Shown piece by piece: positions 22,994 through 33,727 of a stretch of 62,649 nucleotides of DNA; position 1 is the stretch's first letter; every line of letters starts with the position of its first letter. The stretch is from Mycoplasmopsis gallinarum DSM 19816. Its GTDB lineage: Bacteria; Bacillota_I; Bacilli_A; Mycoplasmatales; Metamycoplasmataceae. The translations under genes were made by a program, and so were the position numbers. The stretch spans positions 1-62,649 of the forward strand of contig NZ_JHZE01000009.1 of NCBI RefSeq assembly GCF_000621085.1, in the 5' to 3' direction. Below the pieces are notes generated by a model. That model saw nothing but the letters and a program-made list of their open reading frames with translations. It ran no database searches and was not told the DNA's origin.

Positions 22994-23983
22994 ATGGCAA
23001 AAAATATTATTTATCCATATTTCACAATTGAAATTCCCGAGGGAATTTCTGGAGAAGATTTGAGAACATTAAGAAAACTATATACTCCTCTTTTAAATCC
23101 TGATGCAATTATTCTTTATGAATATTTAAGAGATCTTGCAATCAATACAAATGAAGGTGTTGGTTTTTTTGACTATGATAGTTTAGCAAGATGATTGTGC
23201 ATTTCAGTGGAACGTTTGAATCAAGCAAGAGAAAAACTAGAAAGTGTTTGTTTAATATCAACATTTATTGACAAACAAAATAGAAAAACAGTTTTCCATA
23301 TTGCAAGACCTTTATCTAACTTGGCTTTCAAAAAAAATATTATGTTATCAAATCATTTATTGTCTCAAGTCGGATTAGCTGATTTTCAAAGATTTTTAAA
23401 TTTACATGAACAAAAAAGAAATAGCAAAACTCAATATTTAGAAGAAACTTCAGCAAAATATCAAGATGTTTTTGAAGAATTCATGCCAGATTTTTCACAA
23501 AATGGTTTAAGTGAATTAAAACAGGCTCTTAAAAAACCAAGTAGAAACATTACAATTGAAAATGAGCAATCTAAAAAACAAGAGACTCTTTTTGAAACTT
23601 TTGATTACAAAAATCCGTATGAAGCAATTTTAAAAACTGAAGCCAAAAAATTTTACTCACAGATTTCTGCGCTTTTAATTACTAATGAAGTGGATGAAGC
23701 AATTGCAAACGCAAGATTTAATGCTTTTGATGATGCCTCAATTAATTTAATTAGTTTTTATGTTTCAGAAATATCAAAATCAAAAGGAAAATTTAGTTCA
23801 AAATATTTTGTTTCAATTTTGAACGATTTGGTGAATAAAGAAATTAACTCTTTTGATGCTTTAGAAGAATATTTAGATAGGGTTTGAAAAAACAAATATC
23901 AAGTTTCTATTTCGAAGAAAGAATTATATAAATCAGCTTATTTAGAAAGTTTGAATAATCCTGAAGAAACACAATATATTTAA
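22994..23983 (+). CDS. DnaB/DnaD-like replication initiation protein
   Basis: This 329-aa protein begins YPYFTIEIPEGISGEDLRTLRKLYTPLL, with the winged-helix domain (1-110, DYDSLARWLCISVERLNQAREKLE) of the DnaB/DnaD primosome proteins of low-GC Gram-positives. A C-terminal helical domain (about 190-310) follows. Those proteins help DnaI load the replicative helicase. The start follows GCGAGGAGAATTCTT. A DnaI-like ATPase gene follows after 12 nt, which supports the role. Confidence 0.8.
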
Positions 23984-23995
23984 AATTGGATAAAA

Positions 23996-24907
23996 ATGAA
24001 AAATAACGAAAAATTAAGTGTAAATGATTTTTTATTTGGAAATCAGGATGAATATAATAAAAAGGTTCTTAAAACCTTACACTCACACCCTAAAATAGAA
24101 AATATAATTCAAGAATATCAAATTAGTGATGCAGAAATTTTACAATTTGCTTTTGAATTAATCGAATTAAAAGAAAAATTTGATTTTCCTGACATTGTTG
24201 ATTTTTCTTATGAAATAAAAAGAGACAAAGAAAAAAATAAGTTGATTTTTAAAAAAGTTAAAGACAAAACAAACAAATTCAAGTTCAATGTTACAAGAGT
24301 AGTGAATTTAAAATTAACAGAAATTTCTGCCCCAGATCCAACATATACAGTTGATAATTTAATTATTAATTCTAAAGTAAGAAGAGAAATTCGAGATAGA
24401 TTAAAACATATTAAAAAGTTTGTAAGTAATAATAATTTTTCAAATGTAAAAGGTTTATTTTTGGAAAATGGTACTCTTAAATCAGGAAAATCTTTTCTTC
24501 TTCAAGCAGCTTCTAATTATTTAGCTTCTGAAGGCATAACCGTTGCATATATTAAATTACCTAAATTATTTAATCATTTAATATCATTATTTAATATTCA
24601 AAATTCCTCAATGGCAATCAATGCAATTAAAAATGAAATGTCTAAAGTTGACGTTTTGTTAATAGATGATTTGGGGTTAGAAAAAATTAATTCTTGATTT
24701 TTCTTAGATTTTTTAGGCGATATTTTAGATAATCGTTTTGAAACATTTAAAATAAATATTTTTGCCTCTATTGCTTCATTTGAAGAATTGAGAAATATTT
24801 ATGCTAAGTCATTCCCTAATCAAAAAATTAGAGTAAAAAATTTATTTGACAAAATTTATATGTCCACTTACTTAATTAATTTCAATGAAAAAAAGCAAAA
24901 TAATTAA
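23996..24907 (+). CDS. DnaI-like helicase loader ATPase
   Basis: This AAA+ ATPase has 303 aa: an N-terminal helicase-binding part (1-110), then LFLENGTLKSGKSFLL (Walker A G159-S166), VDVLLIDDLGLEKINSW (Walker B, about 218-226), and a sensor-like stretch IFASIASF. The C-terminus is IYMSTYLINF. It resembles DnaI/DnaC, which load the hexameric helicase at the origin. It is the second gene of a pair with the DnaB/DnaD-like gene and is followed by a terminator. Confidence 0.82.
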
Positions 24908-24926
24908 ATTTTGCTTTTTATTTTTT
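24890..24926. terminator. Bidirectional terminator
   Basis: Stem AAAAAGCAAAAT / ATTTTGCTTTTT around a 6-base loop, with A- and T-runs on both sides, between the converging DnaI-like gene and the 929-aa protein gene. Confidence 0.8.
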
Positions 24927-27714
24927 AACCTATTGAGCTACGCGTATTAGAAGTATAAATATTTATAACACCCCTACCATCAATTTCTGCTTTATCCAAA
25001 ACAAATAAAGAAATATTGTGAGTTTGATTAGTGTCATTCGAACTGAATTGAAATTTCTTTTGTTCATTAATTCACAACTCAAAAGTCAAATTACCATAAA
25101 AATTAGCTAAGAAAGGATATTTGCCTCTAAGTCCATATGGCTTCAATGATGATAAATCGCCTCTACTGTTATTAATTATTTCGGGAAGATCTCAAGAATT
25201 ATGATTTGAATTTCAACTAGTCACTTCATTATTTAATCTGAAAACAATTTTAATATTGTCATTATTTCTTATTTGTATATTTTTTAAATTAGTAGATTCA
25301 AACATATATTCAAAAAATGAACCACCAAATCATTTAATTGATGAAAAATTTAAATCAGTCAAAGATTTAGCCTTAATTTGAAATTCAAATGAACCTTTAT
25401 CATTGAATGGAGAAGTAAAAATAGTTTGATTATTATCTAATTCAAAATTACTATTTTTAAAGTTTATTTCAGTAAAAAATTTTAATAAAACTATTCAAAG
25501 GCTATCAACGTATTTAATAGGAGTATTATTTTTAACTGTATAGTTTCAAATGTTTTGACTATTATCTCTAATAATTTGATTTAGTTTAGAAATTGTTGCT
25601 GAATTAGCTCCTGAGGTTTCTAAAATTTCTCTAAAGTTAATTGAAAATTTGCGCGGAAAAATTCAATAATCATTTAATGAGTTAAGAACAACAGTTGAAG
25701 CTTCAGGCGTTTCATCAACATTATCTCCGCTTCTAATAAAAATATTAGTTAATTGATTATTTTTGTCAATTAAATCGATTACCAAAGGTTGATTTTGATT
25801 ATTCACAATTCTAATTTGTAGTTTTAAATCTTCATTAGTTGTTGAATTATATGGAATATAAATTGCATTATCAAGAAAGTCGATATCAGAAAAATTAATT
25901 TTAGTATATGGTGGTCTTTGTCCTGGAGCAGCTAATCTATATTGAATATATAAGTCGCCATTTCTTAACAATTTATATAAATGAGGCAAACTTAAATCAT
26001 TTTGAGCTGCAAAGTCACTGGTTTTTAAAAATAAATTAATTTTTGCCTTATTTGATTTACCAATCAAATATGATCCATTTTGAAGCGGATAATTTATAAG
26101 AGGATAAATCTTATAATAATCAGGCTGACTAAAATTCATATTTTGAATTGTGTTTTCAAAATTAGAAATTTGGTCTTTTAATAAGTCAATTTTGTTTTGG
26201 ATTATATTTTTATTGTCAAAGTAAGAATTGATATTTTTAATATCACTAATTGAGTCGTTTAATAAATCTAATTCAGTTTTAAAATTTTCAACAAAAAGTC
26301 CATTTTCTTGTAAAGAAACAATTTGTTCTTTAATTTCATTCTTTTGATTTAACAGTTCATTTTTTTTATTTTCAAAATAACTTAATAAATCATTATGTAA
26401 ATTCTCAATTATATTTTTGCAATTTTTTAATTCATTAATAGTTTTATCTTCTAAATTACTATTAATAAAATTGTATAAATTAGTTATTTGATTAGAAAGT
26501 TCACTGGTTAATTCATCTTTTATAGAATATGCTTCATTGATAAAATCGTTTTTATTATTTATATAAGAAATCAAATCACTTTTTAAATCTTTAATTTCGA
26601 TTTCTATATTTGAAGCGAAGGGAATAATTAAATTCTGATTTTCCAAATATTCATAGTTCTCTGGGAGTTTAATTAAGTCTAAATTAATAGAGTCATCATA
26701 AAAAGGAATATCCAAATTCTTAGTAAATATTAAATTATTTTTATTTTTAAAATTTAAAGTTGCTAATTTGAATTTTGGAACAACTTTCACATAGATTGTA
26801 TTTTCAACTTCTATATTTTGTGATTGTGAAGAACTGAATTGGTATCCATTTGGAATTGAAAGTTGATTAATATTTAAAAAATTTTGATCAACAGGTATGT
26901 CTATCAAGACGTTTTCAACTTCTCTATCCTCATATTGATAAATTAAGTTAATAGTTTTAGTTTTCTTTTTAAGCTGAATTTCAATTTCTTCTGCAAAAGG
27001 AAAAACACGAATTTCATTTGCAAATTCATAGTTGTTTTGTAAATCATTAGGTAAGTTTTCTATAAGAATTTCGCTTTGATCTTTAAGCACGCTTATTTGA
27101 ACAGTTTTTAAAGTTTGACTTTGATATTTGTAAATAATTGAAGAATATTTATTTTTATTTTGCAAGCTTATTTCTAAATTGGATTCATATTTGTTTGGAG
27201 TTGATAATAAAAATAAATTATTTTTTTTAGTAACTTGAAATTCTGAATTATTTAATGAAAATTCATAATTTTCTAAATTTTCATAATAATCATTTAAAAC
27301 AATTTCGCTATCAAAATCAGTCTGAATTATTTTAACCTCATTACTATCATTAGTTGAATTATTTATAAAAACAAGGTGAATAATTTTTTGATTGTAAACG
27401 AAAACATCTATTTCATAGGAATTTTGTTTGATTTCTTTAATTTGAAAAAGATTATTTTCTGCTAATTTATATCCATCAGGAAGTTTAATTAAATTTTGCA
27501 CTAATTTTTTTTGCCTTGAAAAATCAAACGCAATTTTTTGATTAGCAAAAAAATTATTATTATCCCCATCTTTTTTATAAAAATTGATTGTCAAAAAATC
27601 GGAGTGATTTTTATTGTTTGTTCAAAAATAAACTCCCGTAGCAATTGATGTACCAATTAAAATACTTGAACCAATAGAGATTGGTAAAACAATTCTTTTT
27701 ATTTTTTTATTCAT
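24925..27714 (-). CDS. Large anchored surface protein with repeats and coiled coil
   Basis: The 929-aa protein has one N-terminal membrane segment (about 7-31) and no lipobox. Residues 40-375 hold about four or five diverged units. Each has a predicted beta-rich part ending in a variant of LPDGYKLAENN, IPNGYQFSSSQ or LPENYEYLENQ followed by FASNIEIEIK-like text, recalling MucBP-type beta-grasp repeats. A Lys/Glu/Asn-rich coiled coil follows (about 375-530). The last 400 residues form an unrecognised globular region with KWFGGSFFEYMF. Ten or so TGA codons encode Trp. It is probably an adhesin or structural surface protein (inferred from architecture). The start has GAGGCAAAATG. Confidence 0.75.
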
Positions 27715-27818
27715 TTTGCCTCATTTAATTGAAATTATGTTTTTATTTCTTTTTTTCTTAATTTCTTTTAATATATTTTAATAAATTAAATAAATATTAA
27801 TTTTCATATAGGAGAATT

Positions 27819-29285
27819 ATGAGTAAATATACAGAACAAGAACAAATTCGTAGAAATAAAGTAGAAGAAAATACAGAAAAAAATATTAATTCATTCAAAA
27901 AAGCTTATAACTTAGGCAATTTAGAATACAGTAATCAAATTATTAACGAATTTGCAGATAAATCAAAAGAAGAATTAGAAGTTGAAGAAAACATTAAATA
28001 TATCGCAGGTCGTTTAATGATTAAAAGAGGTCCTTTCTTAGTAATTCAAGATTATAAAGGCAGAATTCAAGCATACTTCAATAAAAAAGAATTACCTCAA
28101 TATACTGAATTAGTTGATAAATTAGATATTGGTGACATTGTTTGAATCAAAGGGATTGTAATGAAAACACAAACCAACGAAGTTTGTGTAAGAGTTAAAG
28201 AAATTGAATTATTAACTAAATCACTTAAACCATTACCTGAAAAATTCCATGGACTTGTTGATAAAGAAGAAAGATATAGACACCGTTATGTTGATTTAAT
28301 CATGAACGAAGATTCTAGAAATAGATTTATTTTAAGAACTAAAATTGTTCAATGAATTCGTGATTATTTCAATAATTTAGGATATCTTGATGTAGAAACT
28401 CCATTTTTACACGATTATCTTTCTGGCGCAGCTGCAAGACCATTTAAAACTCATCATAATTCATTAAATCAAGAATTCGTTTTAAGAATTGCTACAGAAA
28501 TACCACTTAAAAAATTAGTTGTAGGTGGATTTGATAGAGTTTATGAAATGGGTAGAATTTTTAGAAATGAAGGATATGATACAACTCACAATCCAGAATT
28601 TACCACTATCGAATTTTATGAAGCATATTCAAATGTTGAAGGAATGATGGACAGAACTGAAACATTATTTAAAGAATTATGCAAAAAAATTGGTCGTTCT
28701 AAATTTGTAAATAATGGTGTAGAAGTTGATTTATCACAACCATTTAAGAGAATTAATATGGTTGACGCAGTTTCTGAAGCAACAGGAAAAGACTTTAGAA
28801 ATATTACAATAGAAGAAGCAATCGAAGTTGCAAAAAAACACAATGTAAAAGTTGAGAAATTCTTTACAATCGGCCACATTATTAATGGACTTTATGAAGA
28901 ATTAATTGAACATACTTTAATTCAACCAACTTTTGTTTATGGACACCCAATTGAAATTTCTCCACTTGCCTCAAAAGCTGAAGATGGAAGGTTTACTGAA
29001 AGGGCAGAATTATTTATTAACACTAAAGAATATGCAAATATGTATACCGAACTTTCAGATCCTATTGATCAATTAGCACGTTTTGAATCTCAATTAGAAG
29101 AAAAAAATAATGGAAACGAAGAAGCTAGTGATATTGATTATGATTTTGTTGAGGCATTAGAATATGGTATGCCTCCAGCAGGTGGATGTGGAATCGGAAT
29201 TGATCGTTTAATTATGTTATTAACAGAAACAGACTCAATTCGTGATGTGTTATTATTCCCAACTTTAAAAAGAATTAAAAAATAA
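27819..29285 (+). CDS. lysS: Lysyl-tRNA synthetase, class II
   Basis: This 488-aa synthetase has an OB-fold anticodon domain (about 50-145, [19 protein letters not shown]). The class II core has motif 1 around [16 protein letters not shown], motif 2 [14 protein letters not shown], and motif 3 [13 protein letters not shown] near the end. The start follows ATAGGAGAATT. It is monocistronic between the divergent surface-protein gene and a terminator at 29427. Confidence 0.96.
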
Positions 29286-29426
29286 TTTATATTAAAAACT
29301 AATATGACTATTTATGAAATGTTTGTTTTTATTTTCAATTCTTAACAAATATTAAATAATTTGCATTTTATTAATATTTAGAATCTATGTTTATTTATAA
29401 GCATTCATATTAGTTAATTCAAAATA

Positions 29427-29465
29427 AAATATGGAATATATTGTTTTATATTCCATATTTTTCTT
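29427..29465. terminator. Terminator after lysS
   Basis: Stem AAATATGGAATATA / TATATTCCATATTT followed by TTCTTT on plus; A/T-rich on both sides. It may also stop the minus-strand lipoprotein transcript. The rest of 29286-29501 is AT-rich with no reading frame worth calling. Confidence 0.65.
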
Positions 29466-29501
29466 TAAATGCTATATTTAATTAAATTTTTTAAATTCAG
29501 T

Positions 29502-30611
29502 TTAATTATTTTCTATTCCTTCTAATATTTTCTTTAATATTGTTAATTTTTCTTTTAGATTGGTTAAATACACAGCTGATTCATTATTTTCTGAATTATT
29601 ATTGGTTGCTGAATTATTTAATGAAATCATAAGATCTTCGATTTTATTAATCATTGTGGAAAGAACTAACAAATAATATTTTTTTAAATAAGAAAAATTG
29701 AAAATAATATCATAGTCATAGACTTTATTATTGTGAACAATATAATTATCGTATAATGAAATTCCATTTGCGACTATCAAGAAATTATCTTTTTCTAAAA
29801 ATTCTTTAAAAGATGGTATTTCTAATTCAAAAAATTCATCTCCAAAAGAAACTCCTGTTTCAAAAAAACGTTCTCTTATTTTATCTCTATTATATCAACT
29901 AAAATCATCTAATTTTAAACCTTCATTTCGAAATTCATCTATTTTTCAATATTTTGGTTTGTATCTAATTTCATTTTTAAGATATCAATACGTTTCAATA
30001 AAATAATCAAATTGATCTTTTGTTTTTCAAAATTCTAATTCATTATTTTCATATCAATAATCTGTTTTTATCAGTTGGTAATTTCCAAAATAGTTATGAT
30101 AAAGAGGTTTATTAATTTGATAATAAGAATATAAAATTTTAGTACTAAAAGTTAAAAAATCTTTAAGCTTTTTAAGAGAACCATTTAAATTGGAACTATT
30201 GACTCAATTTCTCAAATCTCCAGAATTAGTTAAATTTTCTCAATCATATTCAATAATTTGCATTGTGGTTTTTGGATCATAATAACCTTTTTGTACTAAA
30301 GAATGAGTAAATTTAAAAGAAGGAATCTCAAAAAAATTACGAATTTCAGAAGATAAATTATATTTACTTTCTAAAACATTAAAAAATTGATTAATTTTAT
30401 TTTGATTCTCTGTTTCTATTGTTGAAACATTATTTAATTCAAAATTTTTACTAGAAATTTCCATTTTTTGTTTTTGAGACTCAATATTTATTTTTTCTGC
30501 TTTTTCTTTAGGTTTTTGTGATTCATTATTTTTATTACATGAAACTAAAATTGAAATAGGAAGAAAAGAAGATACACTTGAATATAAAAACATTTTAATT
30601 TTTTTCTTCAT
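29502..30611 (-). CDS. Lipoprotein of unknown function behind the S8 protease
   Basis: This 369-aa lipoprotein has a signal peptide MFLYSSVSSFLPIS and lipobox ILVSC (Cys25). A short Lys/Glu/Gln-rich linker is followed by an Asn-, Tyr- and Phe-rich mature part (for example SYYQINKPLYHNYFGNYQ and KTDYWYENNELEFWKTK). No domain is recognised. The start follows GAGGTAATAAAATA. It lies 97 nt downstream of the subtilisin-like protease gene on the same strand, so it may be a partner, substrate receptor or inhibitor (inference only). TGA codons read as Trp. Confidence 0.75.
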
Positions 30612-30708
30612 TATTTTATTACCTCAAAATTTAATCATTTTAAAAATATTAAAAACTTATTTCATTTTTATTTTTAAAATATATTGACATTTATTTTGAA
30701 ATTATTAT

Positions 30709-33117
30709 CTAATCATGAGCAAAATAAATTCCATTTCTCAATGTTTTTGAAATTAATTTGGCTTTTTCTCTTCTCAAATATTCATCATCGGTATTTTTTA
30801 TTCTTATAAAAATATTTTTATTTTGACTTGGGAAAGATGAAAATCTAATCATTTCAGTTGTAGTATTAATTCCTTCAGAAGATAATCTATCTCTTGATGA
30901 AATATTATTATTTTTATTTATTGCATATAAATTAAAGATATTTACATAATCATTATAACGATCGCATAAATTTATTTTATCGCCTGGTGAAAAATAAGAA
31001 GGGCCAACAATAGAATAGAAGTCTCCTAAATCAGTTAAACTATTTCATGATATCAAAAATCTCGAATCCTTACCATCAGACTTTCTAGATCATTCATTAA
31101 TAATAGGTATATCAATATCTTTATTACTTTCAAGATATTGCTCAATCAAAATATCTATAGTCTTTTCATCAAAAATAAATTTCCCTGATTTTATATAATT
31201 AGCAATTGATTTTCTATAGCCTAGATTAAAGTAAGGAACTTCATCAATATTTAAATTTAATTTAATATTTATATCTAATGGTTCTTCTGATTTTAATAAA
31301 TTTAAAAATTGAGTCATTTTAGGAACTCCAGCGCCCAAAATTGCATAAAAATTATTTTTATGCAAAACATTAGCTTCAGCATCATTAATTAAATTAGTGA
31401 AATCAAAAGAATAAAAAGGAACAGTGCGTTTAGTAGAAAGAACTAACAATTCTTTTAATAAAGGTAAAGGGATTTTTTTAATTTTTGGATTAATTGATTC
31501 GGCAAGAGCAAGAAAACCAGAAAACATAGGCGCAGAAAAACTAGTGCCACTAAGATTCGTAAAAACTAAATTGAATAACATATTATGTTTCCATTTTTTA
31601 ATTATTTCAATTTGTTTATTTGTTAAATCATCTTCAAGACCAGAATTGTCCAATGTCATATTTAATTCTCCGGGCATTGAGAAAAAAGGAAAATCATCTT
31701 TTGTTTCAGCTCCTTGAACAGAAAAAATGGAAGATTCGTCTTTTTGAGTTCTTCTCGTTGAGCCAATAAAAATAGCATTTCTTGATGAAGCCGAATTTAC
31801 ATTAGTTTCATCTAAACCATAATAATTCATTTCAAAATCAATTGGATTATTTATATATTTATAAAAACTTTTTAGTTTTTTATTATAGTTTTTTATATGT
31901 CTAAAAATAAATAATTCAAATTCTTCATTGCCAGCAGAAATATTTATTTTCATATTATAATTTCTTGCATATTCATCTATAACAGCAGCTATTTCATTAT
32001 ATGTACTTTTTTCTTCACCATAAATTTGATAATATTTATATTTTTCACCATACTGCATATGATATTTTTTTTCATTATCATAATTATTCATTATATGTTT
32101 TTGTATTCTGTATTCAAAATATAAAAACAAAGAATTAAAGAAATGTACATAATTTTCCAATTCAAAATCGAATCCATTAATTTTATTTATTATTTTACCT
32201 AAATATTCCATTCAAAATTCAGGGCCATCACCTTCAGAATCAAAAAAAGGATAAAAAAATTTTATAAAATTTGTAGGTTTATTATTGTATGAATCGTAAA
32301 GACAGCTTACTAGTCCAAAAAACATTTTAATTATTTGTTTTTTTGGAAAACTATCATCAAAATTAGAATTTACAAAGCTAAAAAATTCATTTATTCATTT
32401 ATGATTTTCAAAAAGTGAAAGCAATTCGGAAAAAGATTGTTGATCCATTTCAAATGATTCAATTTTTTGATATGTTTTTTTTGCTTTTGTTGAGAAAGTT
32501 TCTTTAATAAAATTATCTAATGCCCTTACAACAATTGAATTATATCCATAACTCATATTTATTATATTTACATCATTTTTTCTAAAAATTTCTAATTTTT
32601 CTCTAAGATCTTTAGCTGAAAGTTCTCATATTCCTGAATAAATTGATGAATTTTTAGAAATGCCAGCATTGCCAGATAAAATGTTTGCAGCCATTGTTGC
32701 ATGAAGAGCAGAGCTCAAATTTTTAGTTTCTCTTTCCAAATTTTTATCAAGCATAGATTTGTTATTTTTTAAAAAAATGTTTGAATCTTGAATTTTATAT
32801 TCATCTTGATTTTTTTTGGGAGGAATAATAAAATGCAAAGTAGCTTTTGTATTTTTATTTAAAAATAAACGAGGATCAACATAAAAACTATCTAAAATTC
32901 CAATTTTAGGAGCATTTATTTGCTTATTTCTATATTCCTGAACTTCAATTTGCTTATAATATAATTCATATATATCTTCTAATTCTTTTGAATTATTTTT
33001 TATTTCATTAGCAAATTCATCAAAAAGATTATTAGTTGTATTGTTTGATGTATTAATGCTAAGACTAAAAGCTATAGTTGGAATAATTGAATTTAATAAT
33101 AGTGATTTTAATTTCAT
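30709..33117 (-). CDS. Secreted subtilisin-like serine protease, S8 family
   Basis: This 802-aa protein has a signal-like N-terminus (SLLLNSIIPTIAFSLSI) without lipobox. The catalytic residues can be placed: Asp76 in IGILDSFYVD, His139 in ALHATMAANIL, the oxyanion Asn397 in ISAGNEE, and Ser526 in LSGTSFSAPMFSG. His-to-Asn spacing (about 258) is far longer than in subtilisin (about 90), so a large insert of about 165 residues follows the His. The C-terminal 270 residues are unassigned. All triad residues are present, so activity is expected. The start follows TGGAGATAAATA. A lipoprotein gene lies downstream. Confidence 0.85.
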
Positions 33118-33172
33118 TATTTATCTCCAATAAAGTAATTAAATTGAATATACTTTTCTTTGCTTTATATAT

Positions 33173-33397
33173 TTATAAATTTTTCGAGACTAAACCTATT
33201 ATAGAAATTTCAAAATCATTTTTTTTAGAATGAGAATTAAAAAAAGAAAAATAAAAAGAGAAATCGTTACCGTTTATACTTTTTAATGTGTTTTTTTTGT
33301 ATTTAATCATTATTTTTGAATTTAACTCAATAAAAAAACGAGAGTTTATTTTTTTATTAAAAAAAATAGAATTATTTTTTTGTTTTAATATATCCAT
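33173..33397 (-). CDS. Doubtful small reading frame, 74 aa
   Basis: The frame from the ATG at 33397 runs 74 codons through AT-rich sequence upstream of the S8 protease. The product is rich in Asn, Lys, Phe and Ile with no recognisable domain or signal, and there is no Shine-Dalgarno before the ATG. Frames of this length appear by chance at this base composition. It could be a degraded gene or leader. Confidence 0.15.
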   Translation of the reverse strand: MDILKQKNNSIFFNKKINSRFFIELNSKIMIKYKKNTLKSINGNDFSFYFSFFNSHSKKNDFEISIIGLVSKNL

Positions 33398-33688
33398 ATA
33401 ATTTAATTCTATTAACCAAAATAAATTATTTTATAAAAAATATTGAATTCATAAAAATAAATATGCAAAAATGTGGAAACTTTATTTAATATCAGAATAA
33501 TATTTTTTAAAAGTTCTCTTTTGAAATTTAATCAAATTCGAAATTCCTAACTTACTTTTAATTGCTTTTTTAAATTAAAAGCAACAATAATTAACAAAGA
33601 GAAAATAAATTTTAAATTAATTCAATTTTAAAGAAGAAAACATATCAAGTTTTTAATTTATTTTTAAATTTTTATTATTTATAGTTAA

Positions 33689-33694
33689 TATAAT
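33689..33694 (+). promoter_or_regulatory. -10 box of the MIP-like operon
   Basis: A perfect TATAAT 33 nt upstream of the first MIP-like ATG; no clear -35. Confidence 0.45.
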
Positions 33695-33727
33695 TTAAAC
33701 AATTAAATATGATGTAGAAAGAGAACT

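Larger units (their letters stand above)
33118..33727. other. 610-base divergent gap between protease loci
   Basis: This very AT-rich region separates the minus-strand S8 protease from the plus-strand MIP-like genes. It holds an 8-bp hairpin at 33562-33584 (TTGCTTTT / AAAAGCAA) without a T-run, a TATAAT box at 33689-33694 for the MIP-like operon, and one weak minus-strand frame (33173-33397). Nothing else is recognised. Confidence 0.5.

Noticed and set aside
24925-27714. MIB (immunoglobulin-binding partner of MIP)
   Set aside because: The coiled coil and repeats do not show features I associate with MIB, and it lies about 6 kb away from the MIP-like genes with lysS and the S8 protease between.
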